Assembly (NCBI RefSeq): GCF_034480035.2
Contig: NZ_CP118753.2
Span: forward strand, 939,187-1,003,186
Direction of reading: 5' to 3'
Source: Methanosphaera sp. ISO3-F5
Lineage (GTDB): Archaea > Methanobacteriota > Methanobacteria > Methanobacteriales > Methanobacteriaceae
DNA length: 64,000 nt
Position numbers and translations under genes: made by a program. This document shows positions 21,015-30,732 of the stretch, piece after piece. How positions within the stretch are numbered: position 1 is the stretch's first letter; each line of letters opens with the position of its first letter. A model generated the notes under the pieces. That model was not told the DNA's origin and searched no databases. It was given only the letters and a program-made list of their open reading frames with translations.

Positions 21015-21647
21015 ATAGTTTATCTTCAATTTGATTCACTTTCCGTTTTATCTGTGTTTTACACCTGTTAAAGTCAGCATATCCTCAGCAATTATTATTT
21101 CCTATTTCTTGCTTGTCTTAACGACATTTGAGGCTTTAGCTTCCTTAACATCCTTTACCCAGTAAGGCTTATTAGCATCCGCTCACGCAGTAGCCTACCA
21201 GTACTATCTTATACACATGACTAGTTATAGACTGGACACAAACTGGGCTTACCAAGTTTATCTTCTGTCAGACTGCGACCAACTTAGACTCTCCCACTAC
21301 GCCGGTAAACATATGGGTTATGAACAAGTACACATCATATAACTGTGTACGACCTGTTTACAAGACGAGAGATTAACTTTCAGCATTCTATCCTCTCGCT
21401 GAGGTTGACGACGCTTATAAGAGTTCATTTATCATTAGTCATATTGGTCTTTCTCTAGCCCTCACACCCTTGAATGCTAGCGTGTGATTAGACATTAACT
21501 CTCATGCAACCCACATCCTTCGTTACCAAAAGATGCAGTTTCGAGTGAGAATAGCCCACATAACTGGGCTAACAGCATCCGAGAAACCTTAGATTCCTAA
21601 GATGCCATACTGACTAATAAAGGAAAGAAGATAATTGCTTGTCGCAC

Positions 21648-22351
21648 TATATTGCACCTCCACTGGTAGCATTATTGTTTTTGAAACTACAATCAATTAT
21701 GTCTAAATCAGTACTATTGGAATAAACTGCACCACCAAAATTTGCTACGTGATTATCCATAAAAGTACAATTAACTAATTTAACATTATTTCCAGTTATA
21801 TAAAGTACTCCACCATTTTCAGAAGCACCATTAACAAAAACTATGTTCTTGAACGTAATATTATTTCCAGTGACATTAAACATCCGGGCATGAGAACTTC
21901 CATCGATAATATGATCATTTCCATCAATTATCAAATTGTTCCCATTTATCTTTATTCCATTCACATAATCCATGTCCTGAGCAGAACTAAAAGTAAAACT
22001 CTGATTCAAGAGAGCATAATCATCTGAACAAGAAATAAGATAATCTAAATTATTAAATGTGGAACCAAAATCAATTTCACCATTAAAACCACTAGTTAAT
22101 GCCAATTCTTCAGATAATCCCTTATCCGTATACTGGGCGGATGCTTCATCTGAAACATCCAAATTATTCATTTCACTGTTTGTTGAAGGGGTTTCCCCTT
22201 CAGCCATGTTGAACGAATTATCATCTGTAACCGATTCAACATTTTCTAATCCATTATTTGTGTCATCCGAAGTATTTCCAACAGCACTAACAGCTCCAAT
22301 TGTCAATACTGTCAATAAAATACTCAGAAATATTACTCTTTTAATATTCAT
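21648..22351 (-). CDS. Adhesin-like protein, exon 1 (upstream of group II intron)
   Basis: N-terminal 234 residues of the interrupted adhesin-like gene. It has a signal peptide (VIFLSILLTVLTIGAVSAVG), an acidic Asn/Ser-rich linker, and then the first beta-helix turns (NGVLYITGNNVKLVNCTFMD). It ends exactly at GGAIY where the intron begins; the TAG that closes the unspliced frame is made by the first intron base. Unspliced translation would give a secreted stub. The gene starts behind AT-rich promoter sequence at 22352-22420. Confidence 0.75.
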
Positions 22352-22431
22352 AAAATCACTTTTACATGATATATAATATTATGAACATTTAAATTATAAA
22401 TTTTTTTTTTCACAAACACACACCATCCTCA

Positions 22432-22620
22432 AAAAAATTAAACAATCTAGATATAAAACATCTCACATATAAACAGTATATATTTTTATTTAAAAAATCT
22501 AAAACAACAGCACGAAGAGATAAAAATAATTTATTAAACCAAGGTTTAATTTATAAAGAAGAAAAAAGAAAAAAATTATGTATTACATATAATTTAGAAA
22601 AAAAATGCCATTCTGGTTCA
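22432..22620 (+). pseudogene. Winged-helix-like fragment
   Basis: A plus-strand frame without a start reads DIKHLTYKQYIFLFKKSK followed by TTARRDKNNLLNQGLIYK. This resembles the recognition-helix part of winged-helix domains (pattern LTYxDYxxLxxxSxxTAxRDLxxLxxxGLI) such as those at the end of AlbA_2 or Fic-type regulators. The frame runs on to 22779 without further similarity. It is probably the residue of a decayed regulatory gene. The surrounding interval 22352-23013 otherwise shows no gene. Confidence 0.35.
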
Positions 22621-23013
22621 TTTGATGTTTTGACACACTATAAATTATTGTTTTTGGGTTGTTGTAAATATGGTTTTGTAGTTGTAAGTTTTATTATTTA
22701 TTTTGATATGTTTTTGATATTTGAGGTGTGCCATTTTATGGTAGTACCAAGAATAATTTTTAAGGAAGTTCTTCGTTAAAGTCCGCAATAACGAAACACA
22801 AAAATAAAACTCACAAAACAAACTAATAAACTAATATTTCAAAACAAACATAAATCCAACAATAATTCAAAAATATAAACACATCAATACAATCATAAAA
22901 CACCAAAAACTAAGAAAACCAATCTAAAAATTAAAAATTTATAAATACAATAATGAAAAAAACAAATAATATAAACAAAAAGGTTTATACCACTAATAAT
23001 AGGGGAATATAAT

Positions 23014-23553
23014 ATGAGTAAAAAATCAATCATAGGTATTATAGCATTAATAGTCATAGTACTACTAGCCGCATACTTCCTATTCATACCACACTACAAA
23101 ACAGTAGAAATGAGCGGCTACACCTTCGAAGTACCAGACAACAATGCACAAGTAAAAAACAATACCATCAACTACAACACATACCAAGACAAAGATAATG
23201 ATTTAAACATAAAAACATGGGCATGTAAAGACATAAACGACATAAACGGAACAGTAAACGGATCACTAGAAATTGGAATGCAACTAGAACAAAACAGTGG
23301 AAACAACATAACATACAACAATATCACACTAATCAACAAAACAGGAAACTACACCTACTACGACACAGACACAAACAACACAAGCATGATAATCATCACA
23401 TCCAAAAACCCAGACATAATCCAACACATAGTAGAAACAATGAAAAAACCACAAATAAACATTGATGTAAACCAACTAAACATAACAGCCACCCCATTAA
23501 ACACATCCGAACCAGCAAACAACACAACAACAGAAAACCAAAGCATTATCTAA
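23014..23553 (+). CDS. Membrane-anchored extracytoplasmic protein
   Basis: 179 residues. One N-terminal transmembrane helix (IIGIIALIVIVLLAAYFLF) is followed by an outside domain with many Asn-x-Thr/Ser sites. After HYKTVEMSGYTFEVP it reads like the small beta domain of other one-helix proteins in this window (49578-50030, 51331-51969), though the similarity is weak. The end is Thr/Asn-rich and probably disordered. The function is unknown. An AGGGG site 7 bases before the ATG supports the start. Confidence 0.65.
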   Translation: MSKKSIIGIIALIVIVLLAAYFLFIPHYKTVEMSGYTFEVPDNNAQVKNNTINYNTYQDKDNDLNIKTWACKDINDINGTVNGSLEIGMQLEQNSGNNITYNNITLINKTGNYTYYDTDTNNTSMIIITSKNPDIIQHIVETMKKPQINIDVNQLNITATPLNTSEPANNTTTENQSII

Positions 23554-23837
23554 AAAATTGTTTTTAAATGACAAAAAGTTAAGAATTAGAATTTAACCAC
23601 CCTCTTCATTACCTTTTCTTTTTTTAATCTGAAACTAGATTTGATATTCAGTAGATAAAAATACACACACAAGAACAAGGGTGTATAATCCAATCCTATT
23701 TCCTTTTATCTTCCAACAATCTTCAACAAACAACATATTTATTATGCAATTATAAAAAACACCACCAAATTTAAAAATAAAATAAATCAGATAATAAAAC
23801 AATAACCATCATATATATTACTGATAGGAGCTCAATC
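23554..23837. promoter_or_regulatory. Intergenic region ahead of the fumarate reductase pair
   Basis: 284 bases. TATA-like sequence (CATATATATTA, about 23811-23821) and a GATAGGAG Shine-Dalgarno (23822-23829) precede the ATG at 23838. No gene is seen. Confidence 0.35.
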
Positions 23838-25514
23838 ATGAATAAAAAGGATGTTATAGTAATAGGAGCAGGAGTATCCGGTCTAACATGTAGTGTAAAG
23901 CTGGCAGAATACGGAAATCATGTAAAACTATTTTCACCATCACCACCAGAAAGATCACAATCCGTAATGGCAATGGGTGGAATAAATGCAGCACTAGACA
24001 ACAAGGGACAGGATGACTCACCAAGCCAACATTACACAGATACAATAAAAGGTGGACATAAAATAAACAATCATAAGGCAGTAAAAAAATTAACCAATAA
24101 TGCTCCAAAGATAATAGAATGGCTAAGTCAAATCGGAACAAGCTTTACACGAGACGAAAATAATAATATAGACCAAAGATACTTCGGAGGACAAAAAAAG
24201 AAAAGAACAGTATATGCAGGAACACGAACAGGAAAACAGATAATAACAGCCATCAATACAAGGCTAAGAAAATATGAACACGAACACCACATAGAACATT
24301 ATGCCGGATGGAGATTCCTATCATTAATACTAAATAAAGAAAATGAATGCAAGGGCGTAATATTAATCAACGAATTAACAGATGAAATAAAATCATTCAC
24401 ATCCGATAACGTGGTAATAGCAACAGGCGGAATGAACAAGATTTTTGGAAAAATCTCCGGATCACAACAGAATGATGGTGGCACAACAGCAAGACTATTC
24501 CTGCAACAAATAAAACTAGCAAACCTTGAAATGATACAATACCATCCAACCACAATAAAAACACCTGTAAAAAACATGCTGATAACAGAAGCCGCAAGAG
24601 CAGAAGGAGGCAGACTATACACAATAAAAAACAATCAGAAATGGTACTTCATGGAAGAATGGTACCCCGAACAAGGAGCACTCATGCCAAGAGATGTGGT
24701 AACACAAAGCATATACAAAGTATGCAACCAATATAACATGGGAATAGATGGCGAAAACAAGGTATACTTAGACATCTCATTCTTACCCGAAGAAACAGTA
24801 AAGACAAAACTAGAGGAAATATATGAAATATGTACAAAATACCTGAACATGGATCCGACAAAAGAACCAATACCAGTCTATCCATGCATACATTACTTCA
24901 TGGGGGGCATATTAACAGACGAAAACCATAAAACAAGCATCAAAAACTTATATGCAATAGGAGAATGCTCCACACAATACCACGGAGCAAACAGACTAGG
25001 AGGAAACTCACTACTAGGAGCAATACACGGAGGAATAACAGCAGCCAAGGAAATAAACAAGAAAACACCAACAGCTACCGAAGACAACCTACCCATAGAA
25101 AAACAACTAGAAAAAGAACAAACACAATACAACAAATGGAAACAGAACCAATCACCAAATAACACATCATCCTATAAAATAGAAGAAGAACTAGTCCATA
25201 TAATGAATAATGCCATGAGCATATACAGAGAAGAAATAACACTAAAAAAAGCAATACAACAACTAAAACAACTGGAAAAAGAGGAAATATACTCCCACAA
25301 TAGCTACTACGAATATGTTTTAATAAAATCATTAATACCATTAGCCAAAGCATTCCTCAAATCAGCAATAGAAAGAAAAGAAAGTAGAGGAGCACACCAA
25401 AGAATAGACTACCCAGAAAAAGATGAAAAATACCAGAAAACAACAGTAATACAACAAAACAACAACCAATACAATATAACATTCAACAAAACAGACGAAC
25501 AAATGAGATGGTAA
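23838..25514 (+). CDS. tfrA: Fumarate reductase/succinate dehydrogenase-type flavoprotein subunit
   Basis: 558 residues, the normal length for this subunit. An N-terminal FAD-binding Rossmann motif (VIGAGVSGLTCSVKLAE) is followed by SVMAMGGINAAL, HPTT (about residue 235), the substrate-site TEAARAEGGRLYT, a catalytic His/Arg region (IHYFMGGI) and the FAD-binding GANRLGGNSLLGAIHGG. It reduces fumarate to succinate. In methanogens the homologous TfrA works with TfrB as a cytoplasmic thiol:fumarate reductase using CoM and CoB. The next gene overlaps it by seven bases. No membrane anchor subunit is encoded nearby, in line with a soluble enzyme. Confidence 0.88.
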   Translation: MNKKDVIVIGAGVSGLTCSVKLAEYGNHVKLFSPSPPERSQSVMAMGGINAALDNKGQDDSPSQHYTDTIKGGHKINNHKAVKKLTNNAPKIIEWLSQIGTSFTRDENNNIDQRYFGGQKKKRTVYAGTRTGKQIITAINTRLRKYEHEHHIEHYAGWRFLSLILNKENECKGVILINELTDEIKSFTSDNVVIATGGMNKIFGKISGSQQNDGGTTARLFLQQIKLANLEMIQYHPTTIKTPVKNMLITEAARAEGGRLYTIKNNQKWYFMEEWYPEQGALMPRDVVTQSIYKVCNQYNMGIDGENKVYLDISFLPEETVKTKLEEIYEICTKYLNMDPTKEPIPVYPCIHYFMGGILTDENHKTSIKNLYAIGECSTQYHGANRLGGNSLLGAIHGGITAAKEINKKTPTATEDNLPIEKQLEKEQTQYNKWKQNQSPNNTSSYKIEEELVHIMNNAMSIYREEITLKKAIQQLKQLEKEEIYSHNSYYEYVLIKSLIPLAKAFLKSAIERKESRGAHQRIDYPEKDEKYQKTTVIQQNNNQYNITFNKTDEQMRW

Positions 25515-26221
25515 ATATGCAAACATTAAAAGTAATAATAAAAACACAAGAAAACGGAAAAGAGAAAATTAAGGAATATGAATACAAAGAAGAACTCCAC
25601 ATCACAGTAACAACACTACTAGAAAAAATAAACCACACCTATGATACAAAAATACATTACTCTTCCAGCTGCCAACAAGGAATATGTGGAAGCTGTACAA
25701 TGCTAATAAACGGATGGCCAAAACTAGCATGCAAAACATTCATAGATGAACTAATCATGACCAAACATTTCCAAAAAATAACAATAGAACCACTAACAAA
25801 ATTCCCAATAATCAAAGATCTGATAGTAGACAGAAACATAATACATAAAAACATGAAAAAAGCACAACAATGGCTAGAAAACGAAGCAAAAATCAATCCA
25901 AACAACATACAATTCGAATACGAAGTCTCACAATGCCTACTATGCGGGTGCTGCCTAGAAGTATGCCCCAACTACAACGGAGAAAACGACTTTATGGGAA
26001 TAATCCTACCAGTAACATCATCAAAAATCACATCCCAAGAAACAAACAAAGAAAAACAAGAAAAACACAAACAAATATACAAAAAACATTTCCAAAAACA
26101 CTGCGTAAAAGCACTAGTCTGTGAAGACATATGCCCCATGAAAATACCAACACAAAAAGCAATAACAAAAATGAATAACCTACTCGACAATTATAAATCA
26201 ATTAAAAAACAGGAAAAATAA
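25508..26221 (+). CDS. tfrB: Fumarate reductase iron-sulfur subunit
   Basis: 237 residues. The N-terminal [2Fe-2S] ferredoxin fold has its cysteines in SSSCQQGICGSCTM and, further on, ACKTF. The C-terminal helical domain carries CLLCGCCLEVCP and CVKALVCEDICPMKIP for the [4Fe-4S] and third cluster. It overlaps tfrA (translational coupling). The family member in Methanothermobacter has a further C-terminal half with CCG domains that handle the CoM/CoB thiols. That half is missing here and is not in the next gene, so the electron donor in this organism may differ or be encoded elsewhere. The symbol is therefore tentative. A second ATG at 25517 is also possible. Confidence 0.8.
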   Translation: MVNMQTLKVIIKTQENGKEKIKEYEYKEELHITVTTLLEKINHTYDTKIHYSSSCQQGICGSCTMLINGWPKLACKTFIDELIMTKHFQKITIEPLTKFPIIKDLIVDRNIIHKNMKKAQQWLENEAKINPNNIQFEYEVSQCLLCGCCLEVCPNYNGENDFMGIILPVTSSKITSQETNKEKQEKHKQIYKKHFQKHCVKALVCEDICPMKIPTQKAITKMNNLLDNYKSIKKQEK

Positions 26222-26627
26222 AAAAACATGATGTAAATAGAATACATAACTATCATTTTACTTATTTTTAATATAAACTATAACTTTATCTATTGAAATA
26301 TCTTTTAAAGTTCAATAATTTAATACCTATTGATTTATTAAAAAATCATCAATCAAAGTATGAATATCATAATTTACAAAAAGCAATAAACTCTATGAAA
26401 CACTTTTTCTATTCTTAATTCAATATATTCATAACTAATTTTAACTATCATAATAAATGCACCAACGTATTATCTATTTAATTATGTTTACATAATATTA
26501 ATCCATTCCATCCAAAATATCAGTTATACAATTTATGATCCAATTATCATATATATGAAATTCACGTAAATCTTTTATCATATTCTTGATAAAAATATAT
26601 TATATAATAGTTTGGATCGTAAATAAT
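26222..26627. other. Intergenic region, no gene seen
   Basis: About 400 AT-rich bases with scattered short frames in all six readings. TATA-like sequences near 26548-26560 and 26596-26606 could serve the Nudix gene. No repeat or RNA structure stands out. Confidence 0.4.
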
Positions 26628-27011
26628 ATGAAAGAAGTTGAAGTAGTAGCAGCAATAATACAAGACGGAGATAAATTTCTTGCCACGAAGAGAGGATATG
26701 GTGAATTCAAGGGATTATGGGAATTTCCCGGTGGAAAAATAGAAGAAAACGAAACAAGAGAAGAAGCACTTATAAGGGAAATAAAAGAAGAATTAACCTG
26801 TGACATAAAGATTAAAAAATTCATGTTGACAGTTGAATATGATTATCCAACTTTTCATCTGATAATGCACTGTTATCTTTGTGAATTACTATCAGAATTC
26901 ACATTACTAGAACATGATGACTATGAATGGTTAAACAGGGACAATATATTGGATGTTGAATGGCTGGAAGCAGACATTAGCGTCGTAAATTACTTACTAA
27001 CAAAAATATAA
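26628..27011 (+). CDS. Nudix hydrolase, MutT-like
   Basis: 127 residues from the ATG at 26628; the longer frame from 26586 adds a hydrophobic leader with no support. The complete Nudix box is present, with GGKIEENETREEALIREI followed by KEEL (GxxxxxE...REUxEExGU pattern). The preceding FLATKRGYGEFKGLWEFPGG matches MutT/8-oxo-dGTP or CTP pyrophosphohydrolase-type proteins. It hydrolyses a nucleoside diphosphate derivative, probably a damaged dNTP; the exact substrate cannot be read from sequence. It lies 26 bases before the helicase gene and may be co-transcribed with it. Confidence 0.88.
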   Translation: MKEVEVVAAIIQDGDKFLATKRGYGEFKGLWEFPGGKIEENETREEALIREIKEELTCDIKIKKFMLTVEYDYPTFHLIMHCYLCELLSEFTLLEHDDYEWLNRDNILDVEWLEADISVVNYLLTKI

Positions 27012-27037
27012 TCATTTTGATTTAGGGGGTGTGTATA

Positions 27038-29785
27038 TTGACTACAAACAGTCTCATTCAAAACAAGCCAGAAGAAAATATGAGGGTATTAAACGTAATT
27101 AAACAAGAACTGGAAAAATGTGATGAATTCTTGATGAGCGTAGCATTCATCACAACCAGTGGAATCACACCCCTACTACAAGTACTACATGATACAACAG
27201 CAAAGGGCAAAATAATAACAACAGACTATAATTACTTCACACAACCCAACGCAATAAAGTCACTAATGAAACTAGAAAACGTGGAAGTAAGAATATTCAA
27301 ATCAGAAGAAGTAGCATTTCATACAAAAGGGTACCTGTTTAACGAGGAAGGAAAATACAACATACTAATTGGAAGCAGCAACCTAACAGCAAATGCACTG
27401 ATGAAAAACAAGGAATGGAACGTGTACAACACATATAGCCCAGATGACAAATTTACACAAGACTTACTACGAACATTCCATGAATACTGGACACAATCAC
27501 AAAAAGCAGAAGAATACATAGAAGAATACACACAACTATACCAGGAAAACAAGCCAAAATACACAGTACACCACCAAAACAAAGTACAAGTATTCAAGCC
27601 CAACAACATGCAACAAGAATTCATCAAAAACTTCAAACAATTACTACAAAAAGGAGAAAAACGAGGACTACTCATAAGCGCAACAGGAACAGGAAAAACA
27701 TACGCATCAGCATTCGCAATACGAGAAGCCAAACCAGAACGACTACTATTTCTAGTACACAGAGAACAAATAGCAAAACAAGCACTAAACACCTACAAAA
27801 CAGTACTAGAAGAAGACAACTTCGGACTACTCACAGGAAACCACCACGACAAAAACGCCAAATACATATTCAGCACAATACAAACAATGTCCAAAGAAGA
27901 AACATACACACAATTCAAACAAACAGAATTCGACTACATAGTAATAGACGAAGTACACCGAGCAGGAGCACCAAGCTACCAGAAAATAATGCAATACTTC
28001 AAACCAAAATTCTACCTAGGAATGAGCGCATCACCAGACAGAACAGACGACTTCGACATATACAAACTATTCCACCACAACATCATCTACGAAATACGAC
28101 TCAAAAAAGCACTAGAAGAAAACATGCTATGCGACTTCCACTACTTCGGAATCAACGACCCAGTAGATGCCAACAACACAAGCGACGAACACGTAGACAA
28201 AATAATAGAAAACCTAGAATACTACAAACACTCAGGAAACAGAGTCAAAGGACTAATATTCTGCAACACAATAGAAAACGCAGAAACATACTCAGAGAAA
28301 CTAAACCAAAGAGGATACAAAACAGTAAGCCTCAGCGGAAAAAACACACAAGAAGAAAGAGAACAAGCCATACAAAAACTAATCACAAACAAAGAAAACA
28401 CAGAACAACTAGACTACATACTCACAGTAGACATATTCAACGAAGGAGTAGATATACAAGAAATCAACCAAATAGTAATGCTCAGACCAACAGAATCAAG
28501 CATAATATTCATACAACAACTAGGAAGAGGCCTGAGAAAATCACGAGACAAAGAATACGTAGTAATCCTAGACTTCATAAGCAACTATGACAACAACTAC
28601 CTAATACCAGTAGCACTATCCGACGACAGAACATACAACAAAGACAAAATGAGAAAATTCATCATCAACATACCACACACAACAATAGGAAACTCAACAA
28701 TAAACTTCGACAAAATAGCCAAAGAAAAAATATACAAATCAATCAACGACGCAAGCCTAGAAAAAATATCGTTCATACGAGAAAAATACAAAACACTAAA
28801 AAACAAATTAAACAAAACACCAACACTAAACGACTTCTACGACTACGACGAACTAGATCCAATGTTCATCATATCATACATCAAAGGAAAATACACATCA
28901 TACCCGGAACTACTACCAAAAATAGACAAAGAAGCAGAAATAAACCTAGCAAAAGAACAATTACTATACCTAAAATTCATAACAACAAAACTAGCAAATG
29001 GAAAAAGACCACACGAACTAACAATACTAAAAACACTAATAGAAAACCTAGAATATTATAAGGAAGATGATATAAATTACCAACATGCACTAACAGTACT
29101 CAACAAAACATTCTACAAAGAAAAAGAACAAAAAGAATACCAAAACATCAATTTCTACGAAGAAAAACAAAACAAAATAACCATCAACAAAAACTTCAAA
29201 AAACACCTAAAAAACAAACAATTCAAAGAAAACCTAGAAGACCTAATAACACTAGGACTCAAACAATACCAAGACAAATACCAACACATAAACAACACAC
29301 AAGACCCATTCAAATACTACCAAAAATACTCAAGAGACGACGTAGTAAGACTACTAAACCTCAAAAGCAACGATTCATCAACAATGTACGGATACCGAAC
29401 AAAACAAGACATAAATAATAATTTACACTGCCCAATATTCGTAACATACAACAAAAAAGAAACAATATCCAAAACAACACAATACGAAGACAAATTCATC
29501 AACAAACAACAATTCAACTGGATGACAAGATCCAACCTCAAAATACAATCAAAAGAAGTACAACAAATCATCAACCACTCCAGTAACGGAAACCAATTCT
29601 ACCTATTCATCAAAAAAAGTGACGACGAAGGAAACGAATTCTACTACATAGGACAAGCCACACCAACACAACCAAAACAAACAACAATACAAAACGACAA
29701 AGGACAACACAAACCAATCGTCAACTTCCAACTACAACTCAAACAAACAATACGACAAGACATATACGATTACATAACAAGTTAA
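27038..29785 (+). CDS. PLD-nuclease/superfamily 2 helicase/DUF3427 protein
   Basis: About 915 residues with three modules. Residues 1-170 form a phospholipase-D-type nuclease domain (FHTKGYLF, then GSSNLTANAL). Residues 190-540 are an SF2 helicase with Walker A SATGTGKT (about 215), DEVHRAG (about 307), motif V-like DIFNEGVDIQEI and motif VI QQLGRGLRKS. The C-terminal region ends in a DUF3427-like domain (FYYIGQATPTQP to the end). Such proteins resemble the ATPase-translocase part of restriction systems and often sit in defence neighbourhoods, here a few hundred bases from the CRISPR array; a role in nucleic-acid defence or repair is inference. An AGGGGGTG site favours the TTG start at 27038 over GTG 27029. 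Confidence 0.85.
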   Translation: MTTNSLIQNKPEENMRVLNVIKQELEKCDEFLMSVAFITTSGITPLLQVLHDTTAKGKIITTDYNYFTQPNAIKSLMKLENVEVRIFKSEEVAFHTKGYLFNEEGKYNILIGSSNLTANALMKNKEWNVYNTYSPDDKFTQDLLRTFHEYWTQSQKAEEYIEEYTQLYQENKPKYTVHHQNKVQVFKPNNMQQEFIKNFKQLLQKGEKRGLLISATGTGKTYASAFAIREAKPERLLFLVHREQIAKQALNTYKTVLEEDNFGLLTGNHHDKNAKYIFSTIQTMSKEETYTQFKQTEFDYIVIDEVHRAGAPSYQKIMQYFKPKFYLGMSASPDRTDDFDIYKLFHHNIIYEIRLKKALEENMLCDFHYFGINDPVDANNTSDEHVDKIIENLEYYKHSGNRVKGLIFCNTIENAETYSEKLNQRGYKTVSLSGKNTQEEREQAIQKLITNKENTEQLDYILTVDIFNEGVDIQEINQIVMLRPTESSIIFIQQLGRGLRKSRDKEYVVILDFISNYDNNYLIPVALSDDRTYNKDKMRKFIINIPHTTIGNSTINFDKIAKEKIYKSINDASLEKISFIREKYKTLKNKLNKTPTLNDFYDYDELDPMFIISYIKGKYTSYPELLPKIDKEAEINLAKEQLLYLKFITTKLANGKRPHELTILKTLIENLEYYKEDDINYQHALTVLNKTFYKEKEQKEYQNINFYEEKQNKITINKNFKKHLKNKQFKENLEDLITLGLKQYQDKYQHINNTQDPFKYYQKYSRDDVVRLLNLKSNDSSTMYGYRTKQDINNNLHCPIFVTYNKKETISKTTQYEDKFINKQQFNWMTRSNLKIQSKEVQQIINHSSNGNQFYLFIKKSDDEGNEFYYIGQATPTQPKQTTIQNDKGQHKPIVNFQLQLKQTIRQDIYDYITS

Positions 29786-29852
29786 CGTTATTTTTCTTAG
29801 TTAACTATTTTTTTAGGAAGAATATTCTGTGTTATAGTTCAGACATTTAAAT

Positions 29853-30018
29853 TTATATAATAAATAATTCCGTATTAGCAGACGAACCATCAACAACTAA
29901 AGTCCTATTTTTACTTTTATAACCTTTATTTATTTTTTTAAGAATATTATTAACAGCATTTTGAAGATTATCTTTATCACAACAAATCTCCTCAATACTT
30001 CTTGAGCTGTTAACAACA
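29853..30018 (-). pseudogene. Degenerate transposase-like fragment
   Basis: A minus-strand frame reads SSRSIEEICCDKDNLQNAV, then KKINKGYKSKN, RTLVVDGSSANTELFII and a stop. The TLVVDGSSANTE segment looks like the first catalytic-Asp strand of a DDE transposase. More broken similarity may extend to about 30240. I cannot assign the family. The rest of 30019-30518 holds no intact gene. Confidence 0.35.
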
Positions 30019-30732
30019 TTTCAAAATTTAAATATTCTACAAGCTTAGATTTATTAAATAACTCAGTCAGTGTGAAAGATATATCATTTTCAAAAGATGA
30101 TGATAAAAAAATAGTTTTGCTGCTGTTTTAAATCTTTTGATTCTTTAAAGCCATTTCTAGCTAAAATATTATCAGTTGATCTAGAACGTGATAATATCAA
30201 ATATTTTGTTTAACAACATATAATTAGGGTCTTGTTCATTGTAATTTAATCCATGTAACATTAGTATAGCTAAAACTATATATATTATGGGTTTTATATA
30301 AATATAACAATTAATAACCCATAATTTCTAAAATAAATTTCATAACATATACTATTTCTATAACACAATTAATATATATTTAAATAATAAAAATAAACGA
30401 TATGTGAGTTAAAATAAATTGATTTTCTAGAACCTAAAAGGATTAAATAAGAAAATAAGTTAGTACATATCATTGGTCAAAACTCATTATTTTTTGATTT
30501 ATATAATTGATGGAAGTAGTTTCCATACTATTAAGTCTATTTTAAACATTAACAAATTCTTCAAGTTTTTCATAAACTTCTGGGTTTCCATACTATTAAG
30601 TATATTTTAAACATATTTAACTGGAAACATTGGAACTATGAAAACGGGTTGTTTCCATACTATTAAATATATAAACTAGGTAGTAATTGTTCATTTTTCT
30701 TCATCCTCACAGTTTCTATACTATTAAGTCTA

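Larger units (their letters stand above)
19329..21647 (-). mobile_element. Group II intron inserted in an adhesin-like gene
   Basis: This 2319-base element on the minus strand begins with the consensus GTGCGAC (21647-21641). It encodes one reverse transcriptase/maturase and ends with domain V (19403-19370) and a domain VI whose 3' end is CTTATCCGAC. The terminal AC fits the AY rule, and an unpaired A at position -7 is a good branch point. Removing it joins GGTGCAATATA to CATCGAATC in frame, giving GGAIYIES, as expected for the beta-helix repeat. The intron therefore probably allows the host gene to be expressed after splicing. The 5' structured region is 21030-21647. The exact 3' boundary is inferred from frame plus consensus. 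Confidence 0.85.

Noticed and set aside
22893..23087. 64-codon minus-strand frame
   Set aside because: It overlaps the start of the well-supported gene at 23014 and its promoter and has no ribosome binding site.
28129..28590. 153-codon Arg-rich frame inside the helicase gene
   Set aside because: Shifted reading of the helicase gene; no ribosome binding site and biased composition.
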